64,000 nt of DNA from Streptomyces sp. MUM 178J (GTDB lineage: Bacteria; Actinomycetota; Actinomycetes; Streptomycetales; Streptomycetaceae): contig NZ_JADWYQ010000014.1 in the NCBI RefSeq assembly GCF_022414575.1, forward strand, positions 1 to 64,000, given 5' to 3'. The notes beneath the pieces are model-generated. The model had not been told where the DNA came from. It saw nothing but the letters and a program-made list of their open reading frames with translations, and did not search any database. Shown here piece by piece: positions 47,947 to 57,214 of this stretch. Numbering within the stretch: position 1 is the first letter of the stretch; every line of letters starts with the position of its first letter. Both the position numbers and the translations under genes were made by a program.

Positions 47947-48767
47947 CAGAAGAACCTCGGATCGTCGAAGGCGCCGGTGGCGAGCAGATAGACGTAGAAG
48001 TCGGCGAGCGCCACACTGATCAACGAGGACCAGGCCAGCAGCATATGGCGCTCGTTCAGCCGGCCGACCCAGCCCCACAGCCGGTACCGCACCGGGTGCT
48101 TGGAGAAGTGCCTGAGCCGTCCGCCGATGATGTGCCGGCAGGAGTGGCAGGACAGGGTGTACGCCCAGATCAGCACGATGTTGATCAGGAAGACCAGGGT
48201 GCCCAGGCCCATATGGCCCCAGGCGTAGTCCTCGTCGCGGAAGGCGAGCACCGTGTCATAGGTGAGGATGACGGCGACCGGGAGCGCCGCGTAGAAGAAG
48301 TACCGGTGGATGTTCTGCAGGATCAGCGGGAAGCGGGTCTCCCCGGTGTACTTCCTGTGCGGTTCGGCCACCGCGCAGGCCGGCGGCGAGGCCCAGAAGC
48401 CGCGGTAGTACGCCTTGCGGTAGTAGTAGCAGGTCAGGCGGAAGCCGAGGGGGAAGACCAGGATCAGCAGCGCGGGGGACAGGCCCCACCAGCTGCCGAA
48501 GATCTCCCAGTTGGGGCCCGCCTTCATGGGAACGCAGTTCTCGGCGAGGCAGGGCGAGTAGAAGGGCGAGACGTACGGCGCCGCGTAGTAGTCGGCGTTC
48601 GCGAACGCCCGCCAGGTCGAGTAGACGATGAACGCGAGCAGCCCCGCCGCGGTCAGAGCGGGCGCGAGCCACCACCGGTCCGTCCGCAGATGGCGGGGGC
48701 CGATGGCGGCTCGCGAGGGGTCGTGCACGCCCGTATGGATGTGTGGCGGTTCGGTACCTGTGGCCAA
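47946..48767 (-). CDS. sdhC: Succinate dehydrogenase cytochrome b / membrane anchor subunit
   Basis: The 273-aa membrane protein has five hydrophobic helices (near 32-52, 92-112, 150-172, 182-205 and 245-265). Several histidines (for example NIHRYFF, SCHSCRH) could ligate heme b. It anchors SdhAB and reduces menaquinone. The start is TTG at 48767, with GGAG about 8 nt upstream; no nearby ATG or GTG fits. The large single anchor matches the Sdh1 type of actinobacteria rather than the two-subunit SdhCD type. Confidence 0.92.
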   Translation of the reverse strand: MATGTEPPHIHTGVHDPSRAAIGPRHLRTDRWWLAPALTAAGLLAFIVYSTWRAFANADYYAAPYVSPFYSPCLAENCVPMKAGPNWEIFGSWWGLSPALLILVFPLGFRLTCYYYRKAYYRGFWASPPACAVAEPHRKYTGETRFPLILQNIHRYFFYAALPVAVILTYDTVLAFRDEDYAWGHMGLGTLVFLINIVLIWAYTLSCHSCRHIIGGRLRHFSKHPVRYRLWGWVGRLNERHMLLAWSSLISVALADFYVYLLATGAFDDPRFF

Positions 48768-48875
48768 CGAAGACTCCGGAAGGAGTGTGGGGTCGGGGGT
48801 GGCGGCGCTGCCGTGTCCGCGCCGCCCCGCGCCCGGATGGGCCCGGACGCGGGACGGCGGACGCGGTAGGGCCGG

Positions 48876-49118
48876 TCAGGGAGCGTGCCGGTCGCGCATG
48901 CCCAGGCCCTCGTCGTCCGTGTCCTTCCACAGGGCTTCGTTGTAGGGAGTGTCGGGGACGGTGACCATCTGGCGCTGCTCCGCCTTTTCGGGCCGGTCGG
49001 CGCGCGTCGTCGTCCCGACGCCGCGGAGCTGGTCGACGGTCCGCTCCAGCTGGCCGACCCGGCGCATCAGATCGTCGACCCGCATTCGCATTTCCGTCAG
49101 TTCTTCCTGCTGGGACAT
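48876..49118 (-). CDS. Small coiled-coil protein heading the sdh operon
   Basis: The 80-aa acidic protein has an N-terminal coiled coil (EELTEMRMRVDDLMRRVGQ, residues 5-34) and a disordered tail. No family with a known role is recognised. GTGAGG lies just before the ATG. It sits 108 bp upstream of sdhC on the same strand and is probably co-transcribed. The long frames on the other strand across it look like GC artefacts. Confidence 0.7.
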   Translation of the reverse strand: MSQQEELTEMRMRVDDLMRRVGQLERTVDQLRGVGTTTRADRPEKAEQRQMVTVPDTPYNEALWKDTDDEGLGMRDRHAP

Positions 49119-49440
49119 GTTGTGTCCTCACTTCCGCAGGGTGCGGTGGCATCGCTCATGCGCCTGCGAGTGTTGCGCGTCACATCCCCGCTTGTGAAGG
49201 GGACGTACGGGTAATCCAGGCGCACGCGCTGCTGGCGCGCCCCGTGTGGTCTGATTCTCGCTCCCTCTATTTTCTCCCCTTGAGTAACTGTTTGACCCTC
49301 TTCACCGTTGCGCCGCATGGGTGGCCTTGCTGCGGAAATCGCCGTGTCGTCGTATCTCTGCGCCCTTTGTCCACTTCAGTGGTCGGGAATCGGTGTGATC
49401 ATCGCGAAATTCCACAAACCCGGACGAAGAGGTACATATC
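49119..49440. promoter_or_regulatory. Divergent intergenic region sdh operon / solute-binding lipoprotein
   Basis: This 322-bp gap is between divergent genes and must contain promoters for both. It is clearly A/T-richer than its surroundings around 49245-49310 and 49380-49440. TTGAGTAACTG and TTGACCCTC are possible -35-like elements, but no full promoter could be fixed. No gene is seen. Confidence 0.5.
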
Positions 49441-51867
49441 ATGTCCCGGACGCTCCGTTCCCTGGCGCTGCTCACCAGCGTGGCCCTCGCCCTGCCCGGT
49501 CTGACCGGCTGCAGCACGGACGAAGCGGGCGGTGGCGCGCCGGCCGCCCCCCAGGACATCGCGCCCGTGGCGCGACAGCTGGTCGCGGACGGAGGAACCC
49601 TGCGCTGGGCAGTGGACTCCACGCCCGCCACGCTCAACGCCTTCCAGGCCGATGCGGACGCCACCACCACGCGGATCGCGCAGGCCGTGCTGCCCGCCCT
49701 CTTCACGCTCGACAGGCGCGGCCGGCCGCAGCGCAACCCCGACTATCTCGAGTCCGCCGAGATCGTGGAGCGCGAGCCGAAGCAGGTCGTGCTCTACAAG
49801 CTCAACCAGCAGGCCGTGTGGAGCGACGGCCGGGAGATCGGGGCCGCGGACTTCGTCGCCCAGTGGCGCGCGCTGAACGGCAAGAACACCGCGTACTGGA
49901 CCGCGCGCAACGCCGGATACGAGCGGATCGAGAAGATCGAACGCGGTGCGAACGACCTCGAGGTCAGGGTGACCTTCGCCAAGCCGTACGCCGACTGGCG
50001 CTCTCTGTTCACTCCCCTCTACCCCAAGGACGTCACCGGGAAGCCCAGCGCCTTCAACGACGGCGCGCGCGGCAAGCTCAAGGTCATGGCCGGTCCGTTC
50101 CAGCTCAAGGGCGTCGACCGCAAGGCGGGCGCGACCACCCTGGTCCGCAATCCGCGCTGGTGGGGCGATCAGGCCAAACTGGAGAAGCTGGTGCTGACGG
50201 AGGTGGAGCGGGACAAGCGCGCCGAGGCGCTGGCCGACGGCCGCGTCGACCTCGCCGAAATCGACCGGAAGACGGCGGACCGGATCGTCCTCGCGGCCCG
50301 TGACGCGGCCGACGCCGCCAAGGCGGGAGCGCAGCTCGGGCACGGTCCGGCCGCGGAGCTGACCGCCTCCTCCGCCCTGATGTCCTGGGCGCTGGCCAAC
50401 GGTTCGAACGAGGAGAAGGCCCAGGCCGCCCGGCAGGCGCGGGAGCAGACCGCGGCGGCCGTCGCGAAGTACGCGGCCGAGCAGAAGTCGCTGAGCGGCT
50501 ACGAGGTCCGCAAGTCCCTGGAGCCCGCCTTCACCCAGCTCGCCATGAACGGCGAGTCCGGTCCGCTCGCCGACGCCCGGGTGCGCCGGGCCGTGGCGCG
50601 CGCCCTGGACCGCAGGGAACTGGCCGAGACCGTGCTGACCCCGCTGGGCCTGCCCGCGGAGCCGGTCGGCAGCCATCTGGCGCTCGCGGGCCAGCGTGCG
50701 TACACCGACAACAGCGAGACGCTGGGCGGCCAGGACACCCAGGAGGCGCAGGCCCTGCTCGCGGACGCGGGCTGGACACCGGGCGGGGCCGTCGAGAAGG
50801 AGGCCCCGGCCAAGGCGGGCAATGAGGCCGAGGCGCAGAAGAAGAAGGACGAGGAGAAGGCCACGGGCGGCGAAGAGGAGAAGGGAAGCGGCGGCGCGCA
50901 GAAGGACGAGGCGAAGGACGAGGCGAAGGACGAGAAGAAGGACGGCGAGGACAGGGCGTCCGACGAGGGGCTCTACATCGTCGGGGACGGCAAACCCGGT
51001 GATCTCGCCCGCGCCGCCGACGCCGACGCCACGCGCTTCCTCGTCCCCGCCCCCGGCGCCGCTCTCCAGGGCCTGGCCCTCCAGCGCCGGGCGCTGTCCC
51101 TCGGCCTCGCCGACCCCGACGGTGAGAGCAGGCCGCAGCAGAGCGGCGTCGCCGGCGCCTACGCCCCCCTCGGCACGGCCGCCCCCGCGCAGGCGCCCTC
51201 CGAGAAGCCCTCCGCCCAGGCGGGCGGGCCGCTCGGCAAGGACGGCAAGCCGCTGAGCCTCCGATTCGTCCTCCCCTCGGGGCCCGGCTCCGAGCCGCTG
51301 CGCGCCGTCGGCGAGAAGATCGCCGGGATGCTCGACCGCATCGGCATCCAGACGGAGATCGCCAAGGTGTCCGACGACAGCTACTTCAAGGACCACATCG
51401 CTTCCGGCGACTACGACCTCGCCCTGTACTCCTGGCCGGCGACCGCCTACCCGGCGACCGACGCCCGGCCGATCTACGCCAAGCCGCAGCCCGCCGCCGA
51501 CGGCTCGCTGCTGGTGGAGCAGAACTACACCCGCGTGGGCACCGACTACATCGACCAGCTCTTCGCCCAGGCCGCCGCGGAACTGGACGAGGACGCCGCT
51601 CTGGACCTGGTGCGCAGGGCGGACGCCCGGATCTGGGCCGCGGCCGGTTCGATCCCGCTCTACCAGCGGCCCGAGCTGGTGGCGGCCAAGCCGAAGGTGG
51701 CGAACGCCGGCGCGTTCGGCTTCGCGACCCCCCGCTACCAGGACATCGGCTTCACCAAGACCGCGGCGAAGCGGATCAGTGACGAGCAGGGCCGCGGCGG
51801 GCAGGACGGCGACGGGCAGGACAGCGGCGAGGACGCCGGCGATGGGAAGATGAGCGACAAGAAGTAG
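49441..51867 (+). CDS. Peptide-type ABC transporter solute-binding lipoprotein (SBP_bac_5) with charged insert
   Basis: The 808-aa protein has a lipoprotein signal (lipobox LTGC, Cys about 24) and a family-5 extracytoplasmic binding fold (RWAVDSTPATLNAF, PNYLES-type core, RRAVARALDRREL, NYTRVGTDYIDQLFAQA). At about 455-500 it carries a very charged Glu/Lys/Asp/Ala insert (KKKDEEKATGGEEEKGSG), and the tail after 780 is Asp/Gly-rich. It is about 200-250 residues longer than usual. No permease or ATPase gene is next to it, so it is an orphan that may use another transporter or have a signalling role. Confidence 0.9.
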   Translation: MSRTLRSLALLTSVALALPGLTGCSTDEAGGGAPAAPQDIAPVARQLVADGGTLRWAVDSTPATLNAFQADADATTTRIAQAVLPALFTLDRRGRPQRNPDYLESAEIVEREPKQVVLYKLNQQAVWSDGREIGAADFVAQWRALNGKNTAYWTARNAGYERIEKIERGANDLEVRVTFAKPYADWRSLFTPLYPKDVTGKPSAFNDGARGKLKVMAGPFQLKGVDRKAGATTLVRNPRWWGDQAKLEKLVLTEVERDKRAEALADGRVDLAEIDRKTADRIVLAARDAADAAKAGAQLGHGPAAELTASSALMSWALANGSNEEKAQAARQAREQTAAAVAKYAAEQKSLSGYEVRKSLEPAFTQLAMNGESGPLADARVRRAVARALDRRELAETVLTPLGLPAEPVGSHLALAGQRAYTDNSETLGGQDTQEAQALLADAGWTPGGAVEKEAPAKAGNEAEAQKKKDEEKATGGEEEKGSGGAQKDEAKDEAKDEKKDGEDRASDEGLYIVGDGKPGDLARAADADATRFLVPAPGAALQGLALQRRALSLGLADPDGESRPQQSGVAGAYAPLGTAAPAQAPSEKPSAQAGGPLGKDGKPLSLRFVLPSGPGSEPLRAVGEKIAGMLDRIGIQTEIAKVSDDSYFKDHIASGDYDLALYSWPATAYPATDARPIYAKPQPAADGSLLVEQNYTRVGTDYIDQLFAQAAAELDEDAALDLVRRADARIWAAAGSIPLYQRPELVAAKPKVANAGAFGFATPRYQDIGFTKTAAKRISDEQGRGGQDGDGQDSGEDAGDGKMSDKK

Positions 51868-52214
51868 CAGGTCAGACAAGTGATAGGGCGGGTTCCGGCC
51901 GAAGCCTGCTCCAAACCTCAGAGGAACCTCAGAACTCCCTCAAGTCGCTTGCCCGCCCGCACCGGGGCGGGCAGGCTGCGCTCTGGCCCATTGACCCAGG
52001 CTTGCCTAAGCTCACCCATCCTCTCTCCACCTACGGGCAGCCCCCACCCCAGCGCTGCCCCAACAACCGGAATCAGGCCCTCCAACAGGCCGGGAAGCCC
52101 TTTGCTCCCCGGCCCCGTACCATGGGACGAGCCGTGGCGTGTCCGCCCGGCGGGCGGACGAGCATATGACCGTCAGACGCCTGATCCCACGATCGAGAGA
52201 AGCGCCAGCCACTC
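51868..52214. other. Intergenic region before typA
   Basis: This 347-bp gap holds a hairpin (51950-51958 with 51965-51973) that probably ends the lipoprotein transcript. It then has a C-rich segment with TTGACCCAGGCTTGCC near 51990 that could be part of the typA promoter. No gene is seen. Confidence 0.5.
51950..51973 (+). terminator. Hairpin after the solute-binding lipoprotein gene
   Basis: A 9-bp GC stem (TGCCCGCCC / GGGCGGGCA) with a 6-nt loop lies 83 nt after the stop of the lipoprotein gene. Confidence 0.6.
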
Positions 52215-54122
52215 ATGCCCACGCGCCACGACATCCGCAACGTCGCCATCGTCGCCCACGTCGACCACGGCAAGACGACCATCGTCGACGCCATGCTGAA
52301 GCAAGCGGGCGCCTTCGCCGCCCACCAGCTCGACTCCGTCGACGACCGGGTCATGGACTCGAACGACCTGGAGCGTGAGAAGGGCATCACGATCCTCGCC
52401 AAGAACACGGCGGTGAAGTACCACCCCAAGGACGGCGGGGACCCCATCACGATCAACATCATCGACACTCCCGGCCACGCCGACTTCGGCGGCGAGGTCG
52501 AGCGTGGTCTGTCGATGGTGGACGGCGTCGTGCTGCTCGTGGACGCCTCGGAGGGTCCGCTGCCGCAGACCCGCTTCGTGCTCCGCAAGGCGCTTCAGCA
52601 GCGGATGCCGGTCATCCTCTGCATCAACAAGACCGACCGCCCGGACGCCCGGATCGACGAGGTCGTCAACGAGACCTACGACCTCTTCCTGGACCTGGAC
52701 GCGGACGAGGACCAGATCGAGTTCCCGATCGTCTACGCCTGCGGCCGTGACGGCGTCGCCTCGCTGAGCAAGCCGGACGACGGCACGGTCCCGGCGGACT
52801 CCACCAACCTGGAGCCGTTCTTCTCCACCATCCTGGAGCACATCCCGGCGCCGACGTACGACGACGAGGCGCCGCTCCAGGCCCATGTCACCAACCTGGA
52901 CGCCGACAACTTCCTCGGCCGTATCGCGCTGCTGCGCGTGCAGCAGGGCGAGCTGAAGAAGGGCCAGACCGTCGCGTGGATGAAGCGCGACGGGTCGGTT
53001 CAGAACGTCCGCATCGCCGAGCTGATGATGACGGAGGCGCTGACCCGCAAGCCCGCCGAGAAGGCGGGGCCGGGCGACATCTGCGCCGTCGCCGGCATCC
53101 CGGACATCATGATCGGTGAGACTCTCGCCGACCCGGAGAACGCCGTCGCCCTGCCGCTGATCACGGTCGACGAGCCGGCGATCTCCATGACCATCGGCAC
53201 CAACACCTCGCCGCTGGTCGGCCGAGGCGGCACCGGCAAGGGCGCGGACAACAAGGCCGCGGTCAAGGACCGCAAGGTCACCGCGCGCCAGGTCAAGGAC
53301 CGTCTCGACCGCGAGCTGATCGGCAACGTCTCGCTGCGCGTCCTGGACACCGACCGCCCGGACGCCTGGGAGGTCCAGGGTCGCGGCGAACTGGCCCTCG
53401 CCATCCTCGTGGAGACGATGCGCCGGGAGGGCTTCGAGCTGACCATCGGCAAGCCGCAGGTGGTCACCAGGGAGATCGACGGCAAGCTCCACGAGCCGGT
53501 CGAGCGGATGACGATCGATGTGCCCGAGGAGCACATGGGTGCCGTCACCCAGCTCATGGGCACCCGCAAGGGCCGCATGGACAATATGTCCAACCACGGT
53601 TCCGGCTGGGTCCGCATGGAGTTCGTCGTCCCCTCCCGTGGACTGATCGGCTTCCGCACGGAGTTCCTGACCAACACCCGCGGCACGGGCATCGCCCACT
53701 CCATCCACGAGGGCCACGAGCCCTGGTTCGGCACGCTCACCACCCGCAACAACGGCTCCCTGGTCGCCGACCGGTCGGGTTCGGTCACCGCCTTTGCGAT
53801 GACGAACCTCCAGGAGCGCGGCGTGCTCTTCGTGGAGCCGGGCACCGAGGTGTACGAGGGCATGATCGTCGGCGAGAACTCCCGCTCCGACGACATGGAC
53901 GTCAACATCACCAAGGAGAAGAAGCTCACCAATATGCGCTCCTCCACGGCCGATGTGACGGAATCCATTGTTCCGCCGCGCAAGCTCTCGCTGGAGCAGT
54001 CGCTGGAGTTCTGCCGCGACGACGAGTGCGTCGAGGTCACCCCGGAGGCCGTGCGCATCCGCAAGGTGAACCTGGACGCCCGCGAGCGCGCACGTGCCGC
54101 CTCCCGGGCCAAGCACGCCTGA
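52215..54122 (+). CDS. typA: Translational GTPase TypA/BipA
   Basis: TypA is a ribosome-binding GTPase related to EF-G, involved in stress adaptation and late ribosome assembly. The 635-aa protein has G1 AHVDHGKTT (residues 14-22), G2 REKGITI, G3 [12 protein letters not shown] and G4 NKTDRPDAR. Domain II, EF-G-like domains III/V ([18 protein letters not shown]) and the BipA-specific C-terminal domain follow ([32 protein letters not shown]). An ATG start is used. A very strong terminator follows the stop after 16 nt, so it is probably expressed alone. Confidence 0.97.
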   Translation: MPTRHDIRNVAIVAHVDHGKTTIVDAMLKQAGAFAAHQLDSVDDRVMDSNDLEREKGITILAKNTAVKYHPKDGGDPITINIIDTPGHADFGGEVERGLSMVDGVVLLVDASEGPLPQTRFVLRKALQQRMPVILCINKTDRPDARIDEVVNETYDLFLDLDADEDQIEFPIVYACGRDGVASLSKPDDGTVPADSTNLEPFFSTILEHIPAPTYDDEAPLQAHVTNLDADNFLGRIALLRVQQGELKKGQTVAWMKRDGSVQNVRIAELMMTEALTRKPAEKAGPGDICAVAGIPDIMIGETLADPENAVALPLITVDEPAISMTIGTNTSPLVGRGGTGKGADNKAAVKDRKVTARQVKDRLDRELIGNVSLRVLDTDRPDAWEVQGRGELALAILVETMRREGFELTIGKPQVVTREIDGKLHEPVERMTIDVPEEHMGAVTQLMGTRKGRMDNMSNHGSGWVRMEFVVPSRGLIGFRTEFLTNTRGTGIAHSIHEGHEPWFGTLTTRNNGSLVADRSGSVTAFAMTNLQERGVLFVEPGTEVYEGMIVGENSRSDDMDVNITKEKKLTNMRSSTADVTESIVPPRKLSLEQSLEFCRDDECVEVTPEAVRIRKVNLDARERARAASRAKHA

Positions 54123-54138
54123 ACCAGCCGTAGCTGAC

Positions 54139-54187
54139 GACGAAGGCCCGGCCCCCCGCTTACGCTGCGGGGGGCCGGGCCTTCGTC
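54139..54187. terminator. Strong 21-bp-stem terminator after typA
   Basis: The arms 54139-54159 and 54167-54187 are perfectly complementary, with a 7-nt loop (TTACGCT). The symmetry would allow termination from both sides. Confidence 0.93.
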
Positions 54188-54535
54188 AACCGGTTTCCCT
54201 GACCCGGGGCTGACTCCGGTGTCCGAAAATCGAGCGTCGCTCTCCGGAACATGTGTTAACGGTCCGTTTCGCACGTGTCTGTCTGTGCTCGCTTTGTCCG
54301 GATTTCGGGCTTCGGCGCCCTGGCGATGTTGTCAAAACGAGACCCTTTAAGTGTGGTTTACGGCCCGGACGTACTTAATAGTTGGCTCCACTGAGCTCGG
54401 GTCAATGGGTCACGCGCTGTGGGGAGCGCCGACTCACGAGCACACTCGGGACATGAGATTCAGCGCCGTCAGGGGTGTCGGCGCGGCTTCGAATGCCCAT
54501 CTTGTAGTGAAAAGTGGACTCTTGAGGAGGAACCC
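54188..54535 (+). promoter_or_regulatory. Long leader region of the peptide ABC operon
   Basis: This 348-bp stretch has no gene and is A/T-richer than average, especially 54328-54385, with TTGTCA at 54329 and TTAATAG near 54375. It probably contains the operon promoter and a leader. The exact -35/-10 pair could not be fixed. It ends with the ribosome site GAGGAGG before the ATG at 54536. Confidence 0.5.
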
Positions 54536-56155
54536 ATGCGCGGTGCCAAGAGCGCCAAGTGGGTCGCGGGTGCGATCATCGTGGCGATGTCGGCCACTGC
54601 CTGTGGCAGCAGCGACAGCGGCGACGGCAAGGACAAGGGCAACGGCAACAAGCCCGCGGGCTATGTCTCGATCGACGTCGGTGAGCCGCAGAAGCCGCTG
54701 ATTCCGGCCGACACGAACGAGAGCAACGGCTCGTACGTCATCCAGGCGCTCTTCACCCAGCTTCTGGACTTTGACGCCAACGGCGAGATCGTCTACACCA
54801 ACGCCGAGTCCGTCAGCACCGAGGACTCCAAGACCTGGACCGTCAAGCTCAAGCCGGGCTGGAAGTTCCACAACGGCGAGGCGGTCACCTCGCAGTCGTA
54901 CATCGACGCGTGGAACTGGTACGCCAACATCAAGAACAACCAGCAGAACAGCTTCTGGTTCGGTGACATCGTCGGCTACGACGACGTCCACCCGGAGAAG
55001 GGCGAGCCGAAGGCCGACAAGATGTCGGGTCTGAAGGCCGTCGACGACACCACCTTCACCATCGAGCTGAAGGACAAGGTCCCGTACTTCAACTACAAGC
55101 TGGGCTACTCCACTTGGGCCCCGCTGCCGAAGGTCTTCTACGACGACCCGAAGGCGTTCGGCCAGAAGCCGGTCGGCAACGGCCCGTACAAGTTCGAGAA
55201 GTGGACCCACAAGAAGCTGATCCAGGTCGCGGCCAACCCTGACTACAAGGGTCCGGACAAGGCTGCGAACAAGGGCATCCAGTTCAAGAACTACACCACC
55301 GTCGAGGCGGCGTACCAGGACGTCCTCTCCGGCAACCTGGACATCATCCGCCAGGTCGGCCCGACGGACCTGCCGAAGTACAAGCAGGACCTGGGCAACG
55401 GCGCGATCGAGCAGCCGTACGCGGCCATCCAGTCGCTGGTCCCGGCCTTCTACAGCAAGACCTTCAAGGACATCGACCCGAAGGTCCTGCAGGGTCTGTC
55501 CATGGCGATCGACCGTGACACGATCACCAAGACGGTGCTGAACAACACCCGTACGCCTGCGACGAGCTTCACCCCGCCGCAGGTCAAGGGCAACCAGGAC
55601 CTGGGTACGGACGTCTTCACCTACAACCCGGAGAAGGCGAAGAAGCTGATCACCGAGGGCGGCGGCGTCCCGGAGAACAAGTTCTTCATCCAGTACAACA
55701 GCGACGGCGGCCACAAGGAGTGGGTGACCGCGGTCTGCGAGTCGATCCGCAAGGCCACCGGCGTGGACTGCGTCGGCGACCCGAAGCCGGACTTCCCGAC
55801 GGACCTCGAGGCCCGTGACAACGACCAGGTGAAGTCGATGTACCGCGGTGGCTGGGTGGCCGACTACCCGGTCAACGTCAACTTCATCAAGGAGCTTTAC
55901 CACACCAACGCCGAGTCCAACAACGGTCGTTTCTCCAACAAGGAGATCGACAAGATGATGGCGGAAGGCGACAAGGCGAGCTCCCTGGACGAGGCCGTGA
56001 AGGCCTACCAGGAGGTCGAGAAGAAGCTGCTCGAGGAGATGCCCGCCATCCCGCTGTGGTACTACCGCATCAACGGTGGCCACGGCGACAAGGTCGACAA
56101 CGTCAAGGTCGACTTCCACGGTGACATCGAGCTGACGCAGGTCTCGACCAAGTAA
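54536..56155 (+). CDS. Oligopeptide ABC transporter substrate-binding lipoprotein
   Basis: The 539-aa lipoprotein (lipobox SATACGS, Cys about 23) is an OppA/DppA-type family-5 binding protein: NGEAVTSQSYIDAWNWYANI, VGNGPYKFEKW and GGWVADYPVNVNFIKELYH. It captures peptides outside the membrane for the permeases encoded next. GAGGAGG lies 6 nt before the ATG; in-frame codons further upstream lack a ribosome site. Two hairpins separate it from the permease genes and probably keep its own mRNA more abundant. A paralogue begins at 62548. Confidence 0.95.
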   Translation: MRGAKSAKWVAGAIIVAMSATACGSSDSGDGKDKGNGNKPAGYVSIDVGEPQKPLIPADTNESNGSYVIQALFTQLLDFDANGEIVYTNAESVSTEDSKTWTVKLKPGWKFHNGEAVTSQSYIDAWNWYANIKNNQQNSFWFGDIVGYDDVHPEKGEPKADKMSGLKAVDDTTFTIELKDKVPYFNYKLGYSTWAPLPKVFYDDPKAFGQKPVGNGPYKFEKWTHKKLIQVAANPDYKGPDKAANKGIQFKNYTTVEAAYQDVLSGNLDIIRQVGPTDLPKYKQDLGNGAIEQPYAAIQSLVPAFYSKTFKDIDPKVLQGLSMAIDRDTITKTVLNNTRTPATSFTPPQVKGNQDLGTDVFTYNPEKAKKLITEGGGVPENKFFIQYNSDGGHKEWVTAVCESIRKATGVDCVGDPKPDFPTDLEARDNDQVKSMYRGGWVADYPVNVNFIKELYHTNAESNNGRFSNKEIDKMMAEGDKASSLDEAVKAYQEVEKKLLEEMPAIPLWYYRINGGHGDKVDNVKVDFHGDIELTQVSTK

Positions 56156-56189
56156 GCGCCTGCGGGCCTCATCCCCACTCGGCCGTCAA

Positions 56190-56255
56190 CCGCCGCCGCC
56201 GGGGCATCCGGCGGCGGCGGAGGTCCGGGGGCTGTCCGCATATGGGCAGCCCCCG
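56190..56255 (+). terminator. Two hairpins between binding-protein and permease genes
   Basis: The first stem is 13 bp (56190-56202 / 56208-56220). The second is 9 bp (56226-56234 / 56247-56255) around a CATATG. With no U-tract, they look like partial terminators or 3' stabilisers that give differential expression inside the operon. Confidence 0.7.
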
Positions 56256-56284
56256 TTCCGCGTTAACCCCTCACGGAGGCACCC

Positions 56285-57214
56285 ATGGGGCGCTACGTCG
56301 CACGACGACTGCTCCAGATGATCCCGGTGTTCATCGGGTCAACATTTTTGATCTTCGCCATGATGTTCGCGCTCCCCGGCGACCCCGTCAGAGCGCTCAT
56401 GGGAGAACAGGCGTACGACCCCGCGGTCGTCGCGCACATCAGAGCCGACCTCGGTCTCGACCAGCCGCTCTGGCAGCAGTACGCCACCTATCTGTGGCAT
56501 CTGGTGCAGGGCGACTTCGGCACCGAGATCGCGAGCAAGCGCGAGATTTCCGAGATCATCGCCCAGGCGTTCCCGGTGACCATCCGGCTGACGCTGTTCG
56601 CCTTCACCTTCACGGTGCTCGTCGGCATCAGCCTCGGTGTGATCGCGGGCCTGCGTCCGGACTCCGTCCGCGACCGCGGTCTGCTCACCCTGACGCTGGT
56701 TCTGATCTCGATGCCCTCGTTCGTGCTGGGCTACCTGATGCAGTACCTGTTCGCCTTCCAGTGGGGCATCACCACGCCGACGGTGCAGGACTCGAACAAC
56801 TTCGGGGACCTCTTCCTGCCGGCCGTGGTCCTCGGCTCACTCTCCCTGGCGTATGTGGCCCGGTTGACGCGCACCTCGATGGCCGAGAACCTGCGCGCCG
56901 ACTACATGCGCACCGCCGTCGCCAAGGGACTGCCGCGCCGCCGTATCGTCGGCGTCCATCTGATGCGCAACTCCCTCATCCCGGTGGTCACCTTCCTCGG
57001 CACGGACATCGGCAACCTGATGACCGGCGCCATCGTCACCGAGGGCATCTTCAATGTGCAGGGCGTCGGCAAGACCATCTTCGACGCGCTCACCCGGCGT
57101 GAAGGCTCGACGGTCGTGGGCATCGCCTCGCTGATCGTCCTTGTCTTCCTGCTCACCAGCCTGCTTGTCGACCTGCTCTACGCGGTCCTGGACCCGAGGA
57201 TCCGCTATGCCTGA
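56285..57214 (+). CDS. Peptide ABC transporter permease (OppB/DppB type)
   Basis: The 309-aa inner-membrane permease starts MGRYVARRLLQMIPVFIG and has six hydrophobic segments. Its EAA loop, RTAVAKGLPRRRIVGVHLMR, contacts the ATPases. It also has the B-type early extracytoplasmic loop ALPGDPVRALMG. It forms the channel with the following permease. The stop overlaps the next start by 8 nt (ATGCCTGA). Confidence 0.95.
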   Translation: MGRYVARRLLQMIPVFIGSTFLIFAMMFALPGDPVRALMGEQAYDPAVVAHIRADLGLDQPLWQQYATYLWHLVQGDFGTEIASKREISEIIAQAFPVTIRLTLFAFTFTVLVGISLGVIAGLRPDSVRDRGLLTLTLVLISMPSFVLGYLMQYLFAFQWGITTPTVQDSNNFGDLFLPAVVLGSLSLAYVARLTRTSMAENLRADYMRTAVAKGLPRRRIVGVHLMRNSLIPVVTFLGTDIGNLMTGAIVTEGIFNVQGVGKTIFDALTRREGSTVVGIASLIVLVFLLTSLLVDLLYAVLDPRIRYA

